A stretch of 64,000 nucleotides of DNA from contig JAETSR010000006.1 in assembly GCA_021769555.1 (NCBI GenBank), positions 213,800 to 277,799 on the forward strand, given 5' to 3'. Made by a program: the position numbers and the translations under genes. Shown here piece by piece: positions 43,394 through 51,979 of the stretch. A model generated the notes under the pieces. The model was not told where the DNA came from, did not search any database, and saw only the letters and a list, made by a program, of their open reading frames with translations. The stretch is from Clostridiaceae bacterium (GTDB lineage: Bacteria > Bacillota > Clostridia > Oscillospirales > Acutalibacteraceae). Position 1 is the stretch's first letter; each line of letters starts with the position of its first letter.

Positions 43394-44164
43394 TTATACC
43401 ACCGTGTCAAACACAGGCCTCTCCGCCTGGCTCACCAGGAACCCGGTGTCAGGGACCCGCTTCTTCAAATACGCCGCCAGGTACTCGGCGAAGACCCGCT
43501 CGGTCTCATAATGGCCGGCTATTACGCAGGTGAGGCCGGTTTTTTTGGCCTCAAGGGCCTCGTGGTGCTTCATTTCGCCGGTGAGATAGGCGTCGCCCCC
43601 GCGCATGGCGGCATAGGGGGCGTACTCCCCGCCGGCGCCGCTGCACATAAACACGCGCTTTACCATGCCCTCACCGGGTATCAGCTTTACCGCCCCGGCT
43701 GATAGCCGCTCCTTTACGTGCCGGGCAAAGTCCTCGGGGGTCATGGGCTCGGGGAGCTCGCCTGAGTACAGCACGCAGTCCTCGCCGAAGGCCTCCTCTG
43801 GCCGTATGCTTTTCAGCCCCAGCCGGTTTGCCAGGGCCACATTCACGCCGCACACCGGTGAGAGGTCTAAGTTGGTGTGGCAGCAGAGGGCCGCTATGCC
43901 GTTCTTTGCCAGCAGATAGGCCGGGTCCCGGCTGCTGAGGGATTTAAGCGGGTCGAATATCACCGGGTGGTGGCTGATTATCAGGTTTGCGTTCATGCCC
44001 GCCGCTTCCTCTATCACCTCCCGGGTGACGTCCAGGCATATAAGCGCCCGGGTGACCTCCGCAGCCCTGTCCCCCACCAGCAGGCCGGAGTTGTCAAAGG
44101 CCAGCTGGCTGTCGAAGGGGGCCGCGCTGTTTATAATGTCGTAAATATCACAGATTCTAGCCAT
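43394..44164 (-). CDS. Nif3-like dinuclear-metal protein
   Basis: A 256-residue member of the Nif3/YqfO family (annotated as GTP cyclohydrolase 1 type 2). Metal ligands are visible in NLIISHHPVIFDPLKS, CCHTNLDLSPVCGVN and the C-terminal GHYETERVFAEYLA. The start at 44164 (SD GGAGAAG) is chosen; the open frame continues 101 codons upstream but that part is out-of-frame trmK sequence. It lies 10 bp downstream of trmK, a gene pair conserved in Bacillota. Confidence 0.9.
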   Translation of the reverse strand: MARICDIYDIINSAAPFDSQLAFDNSGLLVGDRAAEVTRALICLDVTREVIEEAAGMNANLIISHHPVIFDPLKSLSSRDPAYLLAKNGIAALCCHTNLDLSPVCGVNVALANRLGLKSIRPEEAFGEDCVLYSGELPEPMTPEDFARHVKERLSAGAVKLIPGEGMVKRVFMCSGAGGEYAPYAAMRGGDAYLTGEMKHHEALEAKKTGLTCVIAGHYETERVFAEYLAAYLKKRVPDTGFLVSQAERPVFDTVV

Positions 44165-44174
44165 ATGCTTCTCC

Positions 44175-44861
44175 TTATACCAGGTATTCCCTCTCAATTT
44201 CCTCAATGATTCCCCGAAGCCGCCCTGCCTCCTCAGGGTCCCCCTTATGCTCCGCGCCCAAAAGGGAGTTTCTGAGGCCCCGCAGGGTCTTTTCCGCATA
44301 AGCAGATACCTCGGCTGTGCCCGGCGCAAGCCTGCCCATGTATGGGTAGATACTGTCCATCTCCCCGAGCGCCCCCTCATAGCGCGCCGAAAATGCCGAG
44401 TACACCTTGCCGTTCTCCCGGGCGGCCAGCTCCTTCTGCACGGCAAAGCCCAGCTCCCAAAGCCCAACGCGCAGTTTGTCCGCGGCGCTCATGGGCTGCA
44501 AGACCATATGCTTGTCCGCATATTTCAGCCAGGGGGCGCTGCTGATTATATGCAGGATAAGCTCCCCGCCCATCCCGGCTATGGCTATATCGTCCGCATC
44601 CTCAGGGCCGATACCGGCGAGTCCGTCGCAGAGCACCAGCTTTAGCTTGACGCCGTACATTTCGGCGTGCTTTTTAGCGGCCTCCAAGGGGCCGGGGTTT
44701 ATGTCGCTGGCTATGGCTTTCGGGGCCGCGCCGGTCTTTACGAGCCATATGGGTAAGTAGCCGTGGTCCGTGCCGATATCGGCTATTGCCCTGCCCGGGC
44801 GCAGGAGCCCGGCGCAAATGGCGAGCCTCGGGCCCAGGGAGAATATTTCCCTATTCGTCAT
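44175..44861 (-). CDS. trmK: tRNA (adenine(22)-N(1))-methyltransferase
   Basis: A 228-residue SAM-dependent methyltransferase modifying A22 of tRNA. The SAM motif is IADIGTDHGYLP, followed by ASDINPGPLEAA and the family signature DIAIAGMGGELI. A C-terminal coiled-coil helix ends the protein. It is paired with the Nif3-like gene. Confidence 0.92.
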   Translation of the reverse strand: MTNREIFSLGPRLAICAGLLRPGRAIADIGTDHGYLPIWLVKTGAAPKAIASDINPGPLEAAKKHAEMYGVKLKLVLCDGLAGIGPEDADDIAIAGMGGELILHIISSAPWLKYADKHMVLQPMSAADKLRVGLWELGFAVQKELAARENGKVYSAFSARYEGALGEMDSIYPYMGRLAPGTAEVSAYAEKTLRGLRNSLLGAEHKGDPEEAGRLRGIIEEIEREYLV

Positions 44862-44938
44862 ATGCCCTCCAATAAACGAAGCAGCCGCCCAGCTGAAGGT
44901 CTCCCCCGCCGCGCGGCTCGTTTTCGTAGGTTACTGGC

Positions 44939-45139
44939 TTACTTGCTCAGGTGAGCGTTTATCTTGCTCACAAGCTCGTCAGCGTCCACGCCGTGGACGG
45001 CACAGGCCTGCTCAAGGGTCTCCCCCCGGGCTGAGGGGCAGCCCAGGCAGTGCATTCCCATCTCAAGGAAGAAGGGGGCTGTGGTCTCGTCAAGGTCCAG
45101 GATTTCGCCGATGATAGTGTCTTTGGTTATAGATGCCAT
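44939..45139 (-). CDS. DUF1858 small protein
   Basis: A 66-residue protein with one DUF1858 domain, related to the N-terminus of ScdA/YtfE-type proteins. MGMHCLGCPSA carries a Cys-x-x-Cys pair. Function unknown; a redox or metal role is plausible. The second ATG (45139) has better spacing from GGAGG than the first (45145). Confidence 0.8.
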   Translation of the reverse strand: MASITKDTIIGEILDLDETTAPFFLEMGMHCLGCPSARGETLEQACAVHGVDADELVSKINAHLSK

Positions 45140-45252
45140 TTTCATTTTCCTCCATATTCCGGCCGGTCAGCCTTCTCTTTTGATTATTATACTATTTTCT
45201 GACGGAATATGCAAGACCTAAAAAGGGAAAATATACTAAATTAGTGTAGGTT

Positions 45253-45909
45253 TTATCCATCTCCAAATTCCCGGCGCATATACTCTAGGAGCTTCTTCTC
45301 CCTCCGGCTCACCTGCACCTGGGTCATGCCCAGCTCCTCGGCGGTCTTCGACTGGGTCATGCCCTTAAAGTACCGGCAGCGTATGAGCTCCCTGTCCCGG
45401 CCCTCCATGCCCTCGATTATGGCGTAGAGTGTCAGCCGCTCGGCAGTCTGCTCCTCCGGGGCCTCCACGGGTATTTCCAGCTGCTCGCCCTCCTCCCCGC
45501 CGGTGAGGGATAAAGGCCTTCTGAGGGCCCCCAGCGCCAGCGCCGCCCGCTGGGGCGTTACGCCCAGCTCCTTTGCTATCTCCCCTACAGTCGGAGCGCG
45601 CCCCAGCTCGTCGTCCAGCCTGTCCGAGACCTTCTGGGCCTGCTGGGCAAGCTCCCTAAGGCCCCTTGACACCCTCATGGACCCGCCGTCCCGAAAGAGC
45701 CGGCGTATCTCCCCCAGTATCACCGGCACGGCATAGGTGGAGAAGCGCAGGCCCCTCCCCTCGTCGAAGTTCCCCGCCGCTTTCACAAGCCCCAGGCACC
45801 CGGCCTGCACCATGTCCTCATAGTCTATGCCCCGGCCCATAAAGCGCCTCGCGCACAGGTGCACAAGCCCCATGTTCTCCGTGACCAGGGGGTTGTCCCC
45901 GGTCAGCAT
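45253..45909 (-). CDS. sigF: Sporulation sigma factor sigma-F
   Basis: A 218-residue sigma-70 family factor with regions 2 (DYEDMVQAGCLGLVKAAGNFD; FSTYAVPVILGEIRR), 3 (about 95-140) and 4 (QSKTAEELGMTQVQVSRREKKLLE). It directs forespore transcription. Its start overlaps spoIIAB by 7 nt, and the gene order spoIIAA-spoIIAB-sigF identifies it as sigma-F rather than sigma-G. Confidence 0.94.
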   Translation of the reverse strand: MLTGDNPLVTENMGLVHLCARRFMGRGIDYEDMVQAGCLGLVKAAGNFDEGRGLRFSTYAVPVILGEIRRLFRDGGSMRVSRGLRELAQQAQKVSDRLDDELGRAPTVGEIAKELGVTPQRAALALGALRRPLSLTGGEEGEQLEIPVEAPEEQTAERLTLYAIIEGMEGRDRELIRCRYFKGMTQSKTAEELGMTQVQVSRREKKLLEYMRREFGDG

Positions 45910-46334
45910 TTGGGCGTGAAGCGCTTTGTGAGGGTCACGGTGGTGCCCTTCCCCACAGTGGAGCTCACCCGCACGCTGTCGCAGAAGCTCTCCATGACCG
46001 CAAAGCCCAGCCCTGCCCGCTCCTCGCCGCCGGTGGTGAAAAGGGGCTCCATGGCCTGCTTCACGTCCGGTATGCCGCAGCCCCTGTCCCGCACCCGCAC
46101 CTGGGCGCGGCCGTCCTCATATATCTTTACGCTTATGTAAACTACCCCGAGCCTGTTCCTATAGCCGTGGACTATGGCGTTGGTGACGGCCTCCGAGACC
46201 GCCGTGCGCATATCCGAAAGGTCTGAAACAGTCGGGTCCAGCTGGGCCAGAAAAGCCGCCACAGCCGCCCGGGCGTAGCCCTCGTTTACTGAGTTTGAGG
46301 AAAAGCTTATCTGAGTCTGGTTCACCGCCTTCAT
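45903..46334 (-). CDS. spoIIAB: Anti-sigma-F factor / protein kinase SpoIIAB
   Basis: A 143-residue GHKL kinase that holds sigma-F inactive and phosphorylates SpoIIAA. The ATP-site motifs are EAVTNAIVHGY (N-box), DRGCGI (G1) and AGLGF (G2). Its start shares a base with the spoIIAA stop, and its end overlaps sigF. Confidence 0.95.
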   Translation of the reverse strand: MKAVNQTQISFSSNSVNEGYARAAVAAFLAQLDPTVSDLSDMRTAVSEAVTNAIVHGYRNRLGVVYISVKIYEDGRAQVRVRDRGCGIPDVKQAMEPLFTTGGEERAGLGFAVMESFCDSVRVSSTVGKGTTVTLTKRFTPKC

Positions 46335-46651
46335 CAGCCCGCCCTCCTCTCTATTGCCGCAACGCTCCCTATGCCTGAGAGCTCCACCATCTTGTTAAGG
46401 TTTGCCGACAGGCCGCACAGCACCACTCTGCCCTTCCAGAAGCCGCACATGCGCACCCGGCCCAGTATCAGCCCGACCCCGGAGCTGTCCATAAAGGGCA
46501 CGTTTGTAAAGTCCAGCCTCAGGCAGTATGGCTTTAGCTTCTGGGCTGTGTCGTCTATGGCCTCGCGCATCTCCCGGGCGCTGTGGTGGTCTATCTCCCC
46601 GGAGAGCTTTGCGGTCATGACGCCCTCCTTATAGCTTATCTGGACATTCAT
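46334..46651 (-). CDS. spoIIAA: Anti-sigma-F factor antagonist SpoIIAA
   Basis: A 105-residue STAS protein. The phosphorylated Ser lies in FMDSSGVGLILGR. When dephosphorylated by SpoIIE it frees sigma-F. It is the first gene of the sporulation operon; the promoter must lie in the 52 bp between it and the folC terminator, where I could not pick out a clear sigma-H site. Confidence 0.95.
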   Translation of the reverse strand: MNVQISYKEGVMTAKLSGEIDHHSAREMREAIDDTAQKLKPYCLRLDFTNVPFMDSSGVGLILGRVRMCGFWKGRVVLCGLSANLNKMVELSGIGSVAAIERRAG

Positions 46652-46703
46652 ATTTTTACTTCCTTTCTCTCAAAACTTCTCCTGCTTCGCCCGCTTATAT
46701 GCC

Positions 46704-46741
46704 AAAAGCCCCCGGAAAAGCTGGTTTTCCCGGGGGCTTTT
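46704..46741. terminator. Terminator after folC
   Basis: AAAAGCCCCCGG and CCGGGGGCTTTT form a strong stem (46704-46741) between folC and the sporulation operon. Confidence 0.9.
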
Positions 46742-46787
46742 CAAGCCTATTCTACACGGTGCGCGCCGCGCTTTTTGTTAAAGCCTG

Positions 46788-48074
46788 TCATCTGCCGGTA
46801 AATTTTTCCAGCAGAAGGGGCCTGAGCTCGCCGGCCATATAGAAGGAGCCGCACGCTATCAGCGCGTCCTCCTCCCTAAGGTCCTCCATGGCCCTATCAA
46901 GGGCCTCCTTAAAGCTGCCTGCCGGGATAACCTTCGGGCAGAAGCGCGAGGCGGTCTTTGCCAGGTCCTCAGCGCTCAGGGACCGGGGGTTCTCTGGCCT
47001 CACGGTGACTATCTTCTGGAACATTGGCCCCACCGTTTCCAAAGCGGCGGCGCTGTCCTTGTCGGCCATCATGCCCATTATCGCTGTGCGCCTGCCCGGA
47101 ACATAGCGCTCGAGGGCGTCTTTAAGCGCCAGGGCACAGCCGGGGTTATGCCCGCCGTCCAGCAGGCATAGGGGCTTTCGGGAGAGCACCTCCATCCTGG
47201 CAGGGATGAAAGCTTTTTTGAAGCCCTCTGTAAGGCTATCGTCAGGGATATCAAAGCCCCGCTCCCGGAGTATCTCCACCAGCTCCAGGGTTGTAGCGGC
47301 ATTCTTTACCTGGTGCTCTCCCAGGAAGGGCGTGTGCAGCTTCAGGCCGTCCGCCTCAAAGTCCGTGCCGTCTATGTCCTGTGAGAGCAGGGTTATCTTG
47401 CTCATGTCGGGTATGCGGAGCTGGGCCCCCCGCCCGGTGCAGACCCCCTGTATAATGTCCCGCACTCCGGGCTGCTGCTCCGGGTACAGCACCACCCGGC
47501 CGTCCTGCTTGATTATGCCTGATTTTTCCAGGGCTATCTGTTCCACCGTGTCCCCCAGCCAGGCGGTATGGTCCAGGGAGATGGACATTACCGCGGCGGC
47601 CTCGGGGGTGGGTATGATATTGGTGGCGTCGTGCAGCCCTCCCATGCCCACCTCGAGCACAGCTATGTCACAGCCCTTTCTTGCAAACCAGTGCAGGGCT
47701 ATGGCCGTCACCAGCTCAAACTCGGAGACGACTATGCCCTTTGCGTCCAGGCGCTCTACGGCGGGCCATATGGTTTCTACCTCCTGTATCAGCTCCTCCT
47801 CCGTTATCATGGCGCCGTCTATCTGGAACCGCTCCCTGAAGCTCAGCACATACGGGGAGATATTCAGGCCCGTCCTATAGCCGCTCTCCCTTAAAACGCT
47901 TGATACCAGGGTGCAGACAGAGCCCTTGCCGTTGGTGCCGCATACGTGTACAAACTTCACCTTCCTGTGGGGCTCCCCCAGCTCCTCCATAAGCGCGCCC
48001 ATGCGCTCAAGCCCCGGCTTCATGCCGAAAAGGAGCCTTGAGTCTATTTTCTCCACCGCCTGCCGGTATGTCAT
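46788..48074 (-). CDS. folC: Bifunctional folylpolyglutamate/dihydrofolate synthase
   Basis: A 428-residue Mur-ligase-type enzyme that adds Glu to folates. The P-loop is VCGTNGKGSVC, with the Omega-loop/Mg region VLEVGMGGLHDATNII and DHTAWLGDT. The C-terminal ligase domain begins near 290 (LDGGHNPGCALAL). Length is typical. Confidence 0.94.
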   Translation of the reverse strand: MTYRQAVEKIDSRLLFGMKPGLERMGALMEELGEPHRKVKFVHVCGTNGKGSVCTLVSSVLRESGYRTGLNISPYVLSFRERFQIDGAMITEEELIQEVETIWPAVERLDAKGIVVSEFELVTAIALHWFARKGCDIAVLEVGMGGLHDATNIIPTPEAAAVMSISLDHTAWLGDTVEQIALEKSGIIKQDGRVVLYPEQQPGVRDIIQGVCTGRGAQLRIPDMSKITLLSQDIDGTDFEADGLKLHTPFLGEHQVKNAATTLELVEILRERGFDIPDDSLTEGFKKAFIPARMEVLSRKPLCLLDGGHNPGCALALKDALERYVPGRRTAIMGMMADKDSAAALETVGPMFQKIVTVRPENPRSLSAEDLAKTASRFCPKVIPAGSFKEALDRAMEDLREEDALIACGSFYMAGELRPLLLEKFTGR

Positions 48075-48227
48075 AGGTAATCCCTCGTTTCTCTTTTAAG
48101 ATAAAGTACAATATGTAGTATACCATCGGAAGGAGGGCTGAGTCAAGCTGCGGGGCAACGATTGGCGCTCTGCCAAACATCATTTTATCTTTGGCGAAAA
48201 TTTCTTGCCAGTATCACAAAGTTTCCC

Positions 48228-48256
48228 TTGTCAAAACCCCTTCCAATGAATATAAT
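48228..48256 (+). promoter_or_regulatory. Promoter of the FapA-family gene
   Basis: TTGTCA (48228-48233), 17-bp spacer, TATAAT (48251-48256). Confidence 0.75.
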
Positions 48257-48306
48257 ATAGATAGCAAAAAATTTTGAAACTTTTTTTCAGAAAGCGAGGC
48301 ACTGCT

Positions 48307-50136
48307 ATGGCTGCCCCCATTTCTTTCCTTTCAAAGCTCTTTGGCTCAAAGCTGTTCAAATTCCGCCGCAGGAAAAAGGCTCCGGAGAAGGACTCTGGCT
48401 CCCGGCCAAGGCCCGTCCGCTCCGACAAGCCCCTGAAGCTTGCCGAGGAGCAGCGTCCGGCAAAAAAAGAGGCCCCCAAGCCCGAGCCTGTGGACCCCTA
48501 CCTGCTCAGCCTGCCTGTGGACCACGTTATCTTCGAGCTCTGGCGGGTCTGCCGGGACCAGGGAGGCTGGCTCCCCCGGCCCGAGCTGAGCTTTAAAACT
48601 GCTGAGCCCCAGGTCTTCGACCCGAAGACCTCTATGGCCGAGCTCACAAAGCTGCTGATGGCCGTATCCTCCTCCGCCGCCTCCCGGCTCTCCTCCATGA
48701 CTCCCCCAGCCGTCCCCATGCCCGCCGCTCCCGCGGCCGGCCCGGAGCAGGGGCTTACAGAGGGCCCTCAGGACCAGGAGCCTCCCCCGCCCCCGGATTT
48801 GGACGCCCAGGCGACTGTCTTTGTCTCCGGGGACAAGCTCAGCGCCTGGCTGCTCATCTACCCGCCCTCGGGAAAGGGCGAGGGGGTCACAAAGGGGATA
48901 ATCATGAACGCCCTGGGAGCCGCCGGGGTGGCCTTCGGCGTGGACATGGACACGGTGGAGAGCATACCTTCTATGGAGGCCCCTTATTTCCGTATGCACC
49001 TGGCCGCAAGAGGCAAGGCTGCCGTTCCGGGCAAGGACGGCGCTATCATTGACCTATACCCCCGGGAGACCCATAAGGAGCTCCCTGTGGACGATATGAA
49101 CCGGGTGGACTTCACCGCCATGGGCACCACACAGAACGTGGAGAAGGGCGCGGCCATCTGCCATATAAGCCCGCCGACTCCCGGCGTGGCCGGGCGCACG
49201 GTCACCGACAAGGAGCTGCCCACCAGGGACGGCGTGCCGGCCGTGGCCCCGATGGGCAGGAACACGGCCCTCAATGAGGACGGCACCTCCCTTATAGCCA
49301 CCCGGGACGGTGGGCTGGAGTTCTCGGGCCGGGCATTCCAGGTGAACCCCCTTCTTGAAATTGCCGGGAACGTGGACTATTCCTCCGGAAACGTGAACTT
49401 CCTTGGGGACGTACATATTGCCGGGGACGTATGCAGCGGCTTCACCGTGCGGGCGATGGGCAATATCAAGGTGGACGGCGTTGTGGAGTCCAGCACCATT
49501 GAGGCCGGAGGGGACCTTGTGCTGGCAAAGGGCGTGCAGGGGAACAACCAGGCCGTGATTCGCGCCCATAGGGACATATTTGCCAAGTATCTTGAGAACT
49601 GCATAGTGCACGCCAAGGAGAACCTGCACTCGGAATGTATAATCAGCTGCGAGGTCTACAGCGACGCCGGGGTGTATGTCCAGAGCGGGCGCGGGGCTAT
49701 CATCGGCGGCAGGGTCTGGGCCGGGCGGGAGGTAGACGCCAATATCGTGGGCTCAAAGACCGAGGTGCGCACAACGGTGGTGCTGGGCGGCCTGCCCTGC
49801 GAGAGCTATGAGAAGGAGCTTCTCAGCAAGGAGATTGAAGAGCTTGAGAAGCGCCTTGAGGAGACCGAGCGGCAGCCCTCAAGCCCCACGAAGCTCAGCC
49901 GCATGTCGAAAATGCGTATGCAGATATCAGTGAACCGGCTGAAGCTCAACCAGCACCAGAAGAGCCTTGACGAGCTGCAGAACGGCCTGGAACACCGGCC
50001 GGCAGGCAGGCTCACCTTCAGGACGGCCCATCCCGGCACCCTTATAGAGATAGGCCCGTCTCAGCTGAAGCTGGATAATGAGACAAGGCACAGCATTGCC
50101 ACGCTCATCGACGGAGAGGTTAAGCTCATAACCTGA
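48307..50136 (+). CDS. FapA-family (DUF342) protein with beta-helix and coiled coil
   Basis: A 609-residue protein. A basic N-terminus (about 1-60) and variable Pro-rich stretch precede the DUF342 core (about 165-520), which has PTPGVAGRTVTDKELP-like motifs and right-handed beta-helix repeats (GNVNFLGDVHIAGDV; GNIKVDGVVESSTIEAGGD). A C-terminal coiled coil (about 495-550) follows. FapA-family proteins are common near motility and sporulation genes, but the molecular role is unknown. The start at 48307 is the first ATG with a plausible SD. Confidence 0.85.
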   Translation: MAAPISFLSKLFGSKLFKFRRRKKAPEKDSGSRPRPVRSDKPLKLAEEQRPAKKEAPKPEPVDPYLLSLPVDHVIFELWRVCRDQGGWLPRPELSFKTAEPQVFDPKTSMAELTKLLMAVSSSAASRLSSMTPPAVPMPAAPAAGPEQGLTEGPQDQEPPPPPDLDAQATVFVSGDKLSAWLLIYPPSGKGEGVTKGIIMNALGAAGVAFGVDMDTVESIPSMEAPYFRMHLAARGKAAVPGKDGAIIDLYPRETHKELPVDDMNRVDFTAMGTTQNVEKGAAICHISPPTPGVAGRTVTDKELPTRDGVPAVAPMGRNTALNEDGTSLIATRDGGLEFSGRAFQVNPLLEIAGNVDYSSGNVNFLGDVHIAGDVCSGFTVRAMGNIKVDGVVESSTIEAGGDLVLAKGVQGNNQAVIRAHRDIFAKYLENCIVHAKENLHSECIISCEVYSDAGVYVQSGRGAIIGGRVWAGREVDANIVGSKTEVRTTVVLGGLPCESYEKELLSKEIEELEKRLEETERQPSSPTKLSRMSKMRMQISVNRLKLNQHQKSLDELQNGLEHRPAGRLTFRTAHPGTLIEIGPSQLKLDNETRHSIATLIDGEVKLIT

Positions 50137-50156
50137 TAAATTAAAGTAAGCGCGAA

Positions 50157-50182
50157 AAAGGGACGCCCGAGGGCGTCCCTTT
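50157..50182. terminator. Bidirectional terminator
   Basis: AAAGGGACGCCC (50157-50168) pairs with GGGCGTCCCTTT (50171-50182) between convergent genes. Confidence 0.9.
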
Positions 50183-51017
50183 ACTTTTCGCCGTAGCTTT
50201 CCAGGAAGCTGTGCTCCTCCCCGCCCAGCTTATAGCCCGGGAAGGTGTCGAGGCAGACGGAGTGTATGCTGTTGAATATCCGCTTTTCGATGTCCGGGTC
50301 CCGCTGCCGGAGCTCATTCAGCAGCTCCTTTATCTCCTGCCGCTTGGACTCAACTATGCCGCTTTCGGCATTCTCGGTGAAGCGGCAGGCGCACTGTATG
50401 AACTCAAGGGAGTTGTACCGCTTCCAGGCTATGATATCCTCCTCCCGTATACGGTACATGGGGCGTATGAGCTCCATGCCGGGGAAGTTTCTGCTGTGCA
50501 GCTTAGGCATCATCCCCTGCAGCTGCCCGCCGTAGAACATGCCCAGGAGCGTTGTCTCCACCACGTCGTTGAAGTGGTGGCCCAGGGCTATCTTATTGCA
50601 GCCCATGTCCTTTGCAAAGCGGTACAGATACCCCCGGCGCATACGGGCGCAGAGATAGCAGGGATTTTTCTCCGCGCTGTCCGCCGCGTCAAAAATATTT
50701 GTTTCAAATATAGTTATCGGGATATGGAGAAGCTCCGCGTTTTCCTCAATCTTCCGAAGGTTTTCCCGGTTATAGCCCGGGTCCATCACCAGAAACCTCA
50801 GCTCGAAGGGCACGTCGCTGACCCGCTCAAGAAGCTGCATGAGCTTTGCAAGGAGCATTGAGTCCTTGCCGCCGGATATGCACACGGCTATTTTATCCCC
50901 GCTCTCCACGAGCCTGTAGCGCTTCAGCGCCGTGATGAACGGCCCCCAGAGCTCCCGGCGGTATTTCTTTATAATGCTCCGCTCGGCCTTCTCAAAGGGC
51001 TCTAAATCCCGCTTCAC
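50181..51017 (-). CDS. TtcA-like PP-loop ATPase (tRNA thiolation family)
   Basis: A 278-residue protein with the PP-loop SGGKDSMLLAK (about 48-58) and a Cys-x-x-Cys in CYLCARMRRGYL followed by KIALGHHFNDVVET, the TtcA/TilS-like signature. Family members add sulfur to tRNA cytidine-32 or related sites, often with an Fe-S cluster. The precise target is not certain here. It overlaps the pyridoxal kinase gene by 4 nt. Confidence 0.85.
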   Translation of the reverse strand: MKRDLEPFEKAERSIIKKYRRELWGPFITALKRYRLVESGDKIAVCISGGKDSMLLAKLMQLLERVSDVPFELRFLVMDPGYNRENLRKIEENAELLHIPITIFETNIFDAADSAEKNPCYLCARMRRGYLYRFAKDMGCNKIALGHHFNDVVETTLLGMFYGGQLQGMMPKLHSRNFPGMELIRPMYRIREEDIIAWKRYNSLEFIQCACRFTENAESGIVESKRQEIKELLNELRQRDPDIEKRIFNSIHSVCLDTFPGYKLGGEEHSFLESYGEK

Positions 51018-51847
51018 AGGCCCAGCATACGGATATAGTCCGGCAGGCCCTGCTCGAACTTCACCCCATACCAGTGGCCGGGGTCCCCCTGGGTGCGCTC
51101 GATACAGAGCACAGTGTAGTCCGCGGCAATTTTCGCCGAGTCAATAAGGGACCTGCCGCCCATCATTGCCCCCACAAAGGCCGAGGCGAAGATGTCCCCG
51201 GTGCCGTGGCAGCCCTTGGCTATCCTTCTGTGCTCATAGTAGGAGCGCGCGCCCTTTTCGTCCACCATCACACCGGTGGTCCCGGGTGTGAAGCTCACGC
51301 CGGTGAGTATGACGGTGGAGGCCCCGGCGCTCTCCAAGGCGTCCAGCAGGCTGTCTATATATCCCCTGTCATAGGTCTCTCTGTACTCAGTGCCAGTGAG
51401 CATACAGGCCTCGGTGATATTGGGCAGAATGATGTCCGCCGAGAACACAAGGCCCTTCATGGCCTCTACAAAGTCCCGGTCAAAGCCAGCGTAGAGCCTG
51501 CCGTTATCAGCCATAGCCGGGTCGGCTATACTCACGCCGCCCTCTGAGGATAGCCGCTTCGTTATGTCCTTCACATGCTCTATCTGCCGGGCGCTGCCAA
51601 GGTAGCCGGAGTATACGGCGTCAAATTTTATTCCTTCGCTCTCCCAGTGGTCCGCTATGCCCGGGATATCGTCGGTAAGGTCCCGGAAGGTGTAGCCCTT
51701 GAAGCCGCCGGTATGGGTTGAGAGGACGGCCGAGGGCAGTATGCAGGTCTCGAGCCCTGAGGCCGAGAGGATGGGCAGGGCCACTGTTAATGAGCATTGG
51801 CCCACGCACGAGATATCCTGTATTGTCAGTATTCTTTTGTATGACAT
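51014..51847 (-). CDS. pdxY: Pyridoxal/pyridoxamine kinase
   Basis: A 277-residue ribokinase-fold enzyme making pyridoxal 5'-phosphate. It begins LTIQDISCVGQCSLTVALPILS and has the anion-hole/catalytic motif GCHGTGDIFASAFVG near residue 215. The start at 51847 follows AGGAG and matches the promoter at 51882-51910; upstream codons lie before the transcript start. It is transcribed away from the aminopeptidase. Confidence 0.88.
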   Translation of the reverse strand: MSYKRILTIQDISCVGQCSLTVALPILSASGLETCILPSAVLSTHTGGFKGYTFRDLTDDIPGIADHWESEGIKFDAVYSGYLGSARQIEHVKDITKRLSSEGGVSIADPAMADNGRLYAGFDRDFVEAMKGLVFSADIILPNITEACMLTGTEYRETYDRGYIDSLLDALESAGASTVILTGVSFTPGTTGVMVDEKGARSYYEHRRIAKGCHGTGDIFASAFVGAMMGGRSLIDSAKIAADYTVLCIERTQGDPGHWYGVKFEQGLPDYIRMLGL

Positions 51848-51881
51848 AGTTTCTCCTTCTCTTTTTAGGTGTATGCTGGCA

Positions 51882-51948
51882 ATTATAGCACATGAACGCC
51901 CGTGTGTCAACTTCCGGGCTTTACATACCGCCTCGGCCGCGGTATAAT
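51882..51948. promoter_or_regulatory. Divergent promoters of pdxY and the aminopeptidase gene
   Basis: Minus strand: TTGACA (51905-51910), 17-bp spacer, TATAAT (51882-51887), for pdxY. Plus strand: TTTACA (51920-51925), 17-bp spacer, TATAAT (51943-51948), for the aminopeptidase. The two -35 boxes are only 9 bp apart. Confidence 0.8.
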
Positions 51949-51979
51949 ATACCTACGAACCCAAAAGGAGGATTTTATA

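Noticed and set aside
46652-46703. Possible sigma-H promoter before spoIIAA
   Set aside because: AGGAGAA is present but no matching -10 at the right distance that does not coincide with the ribosome binding site.
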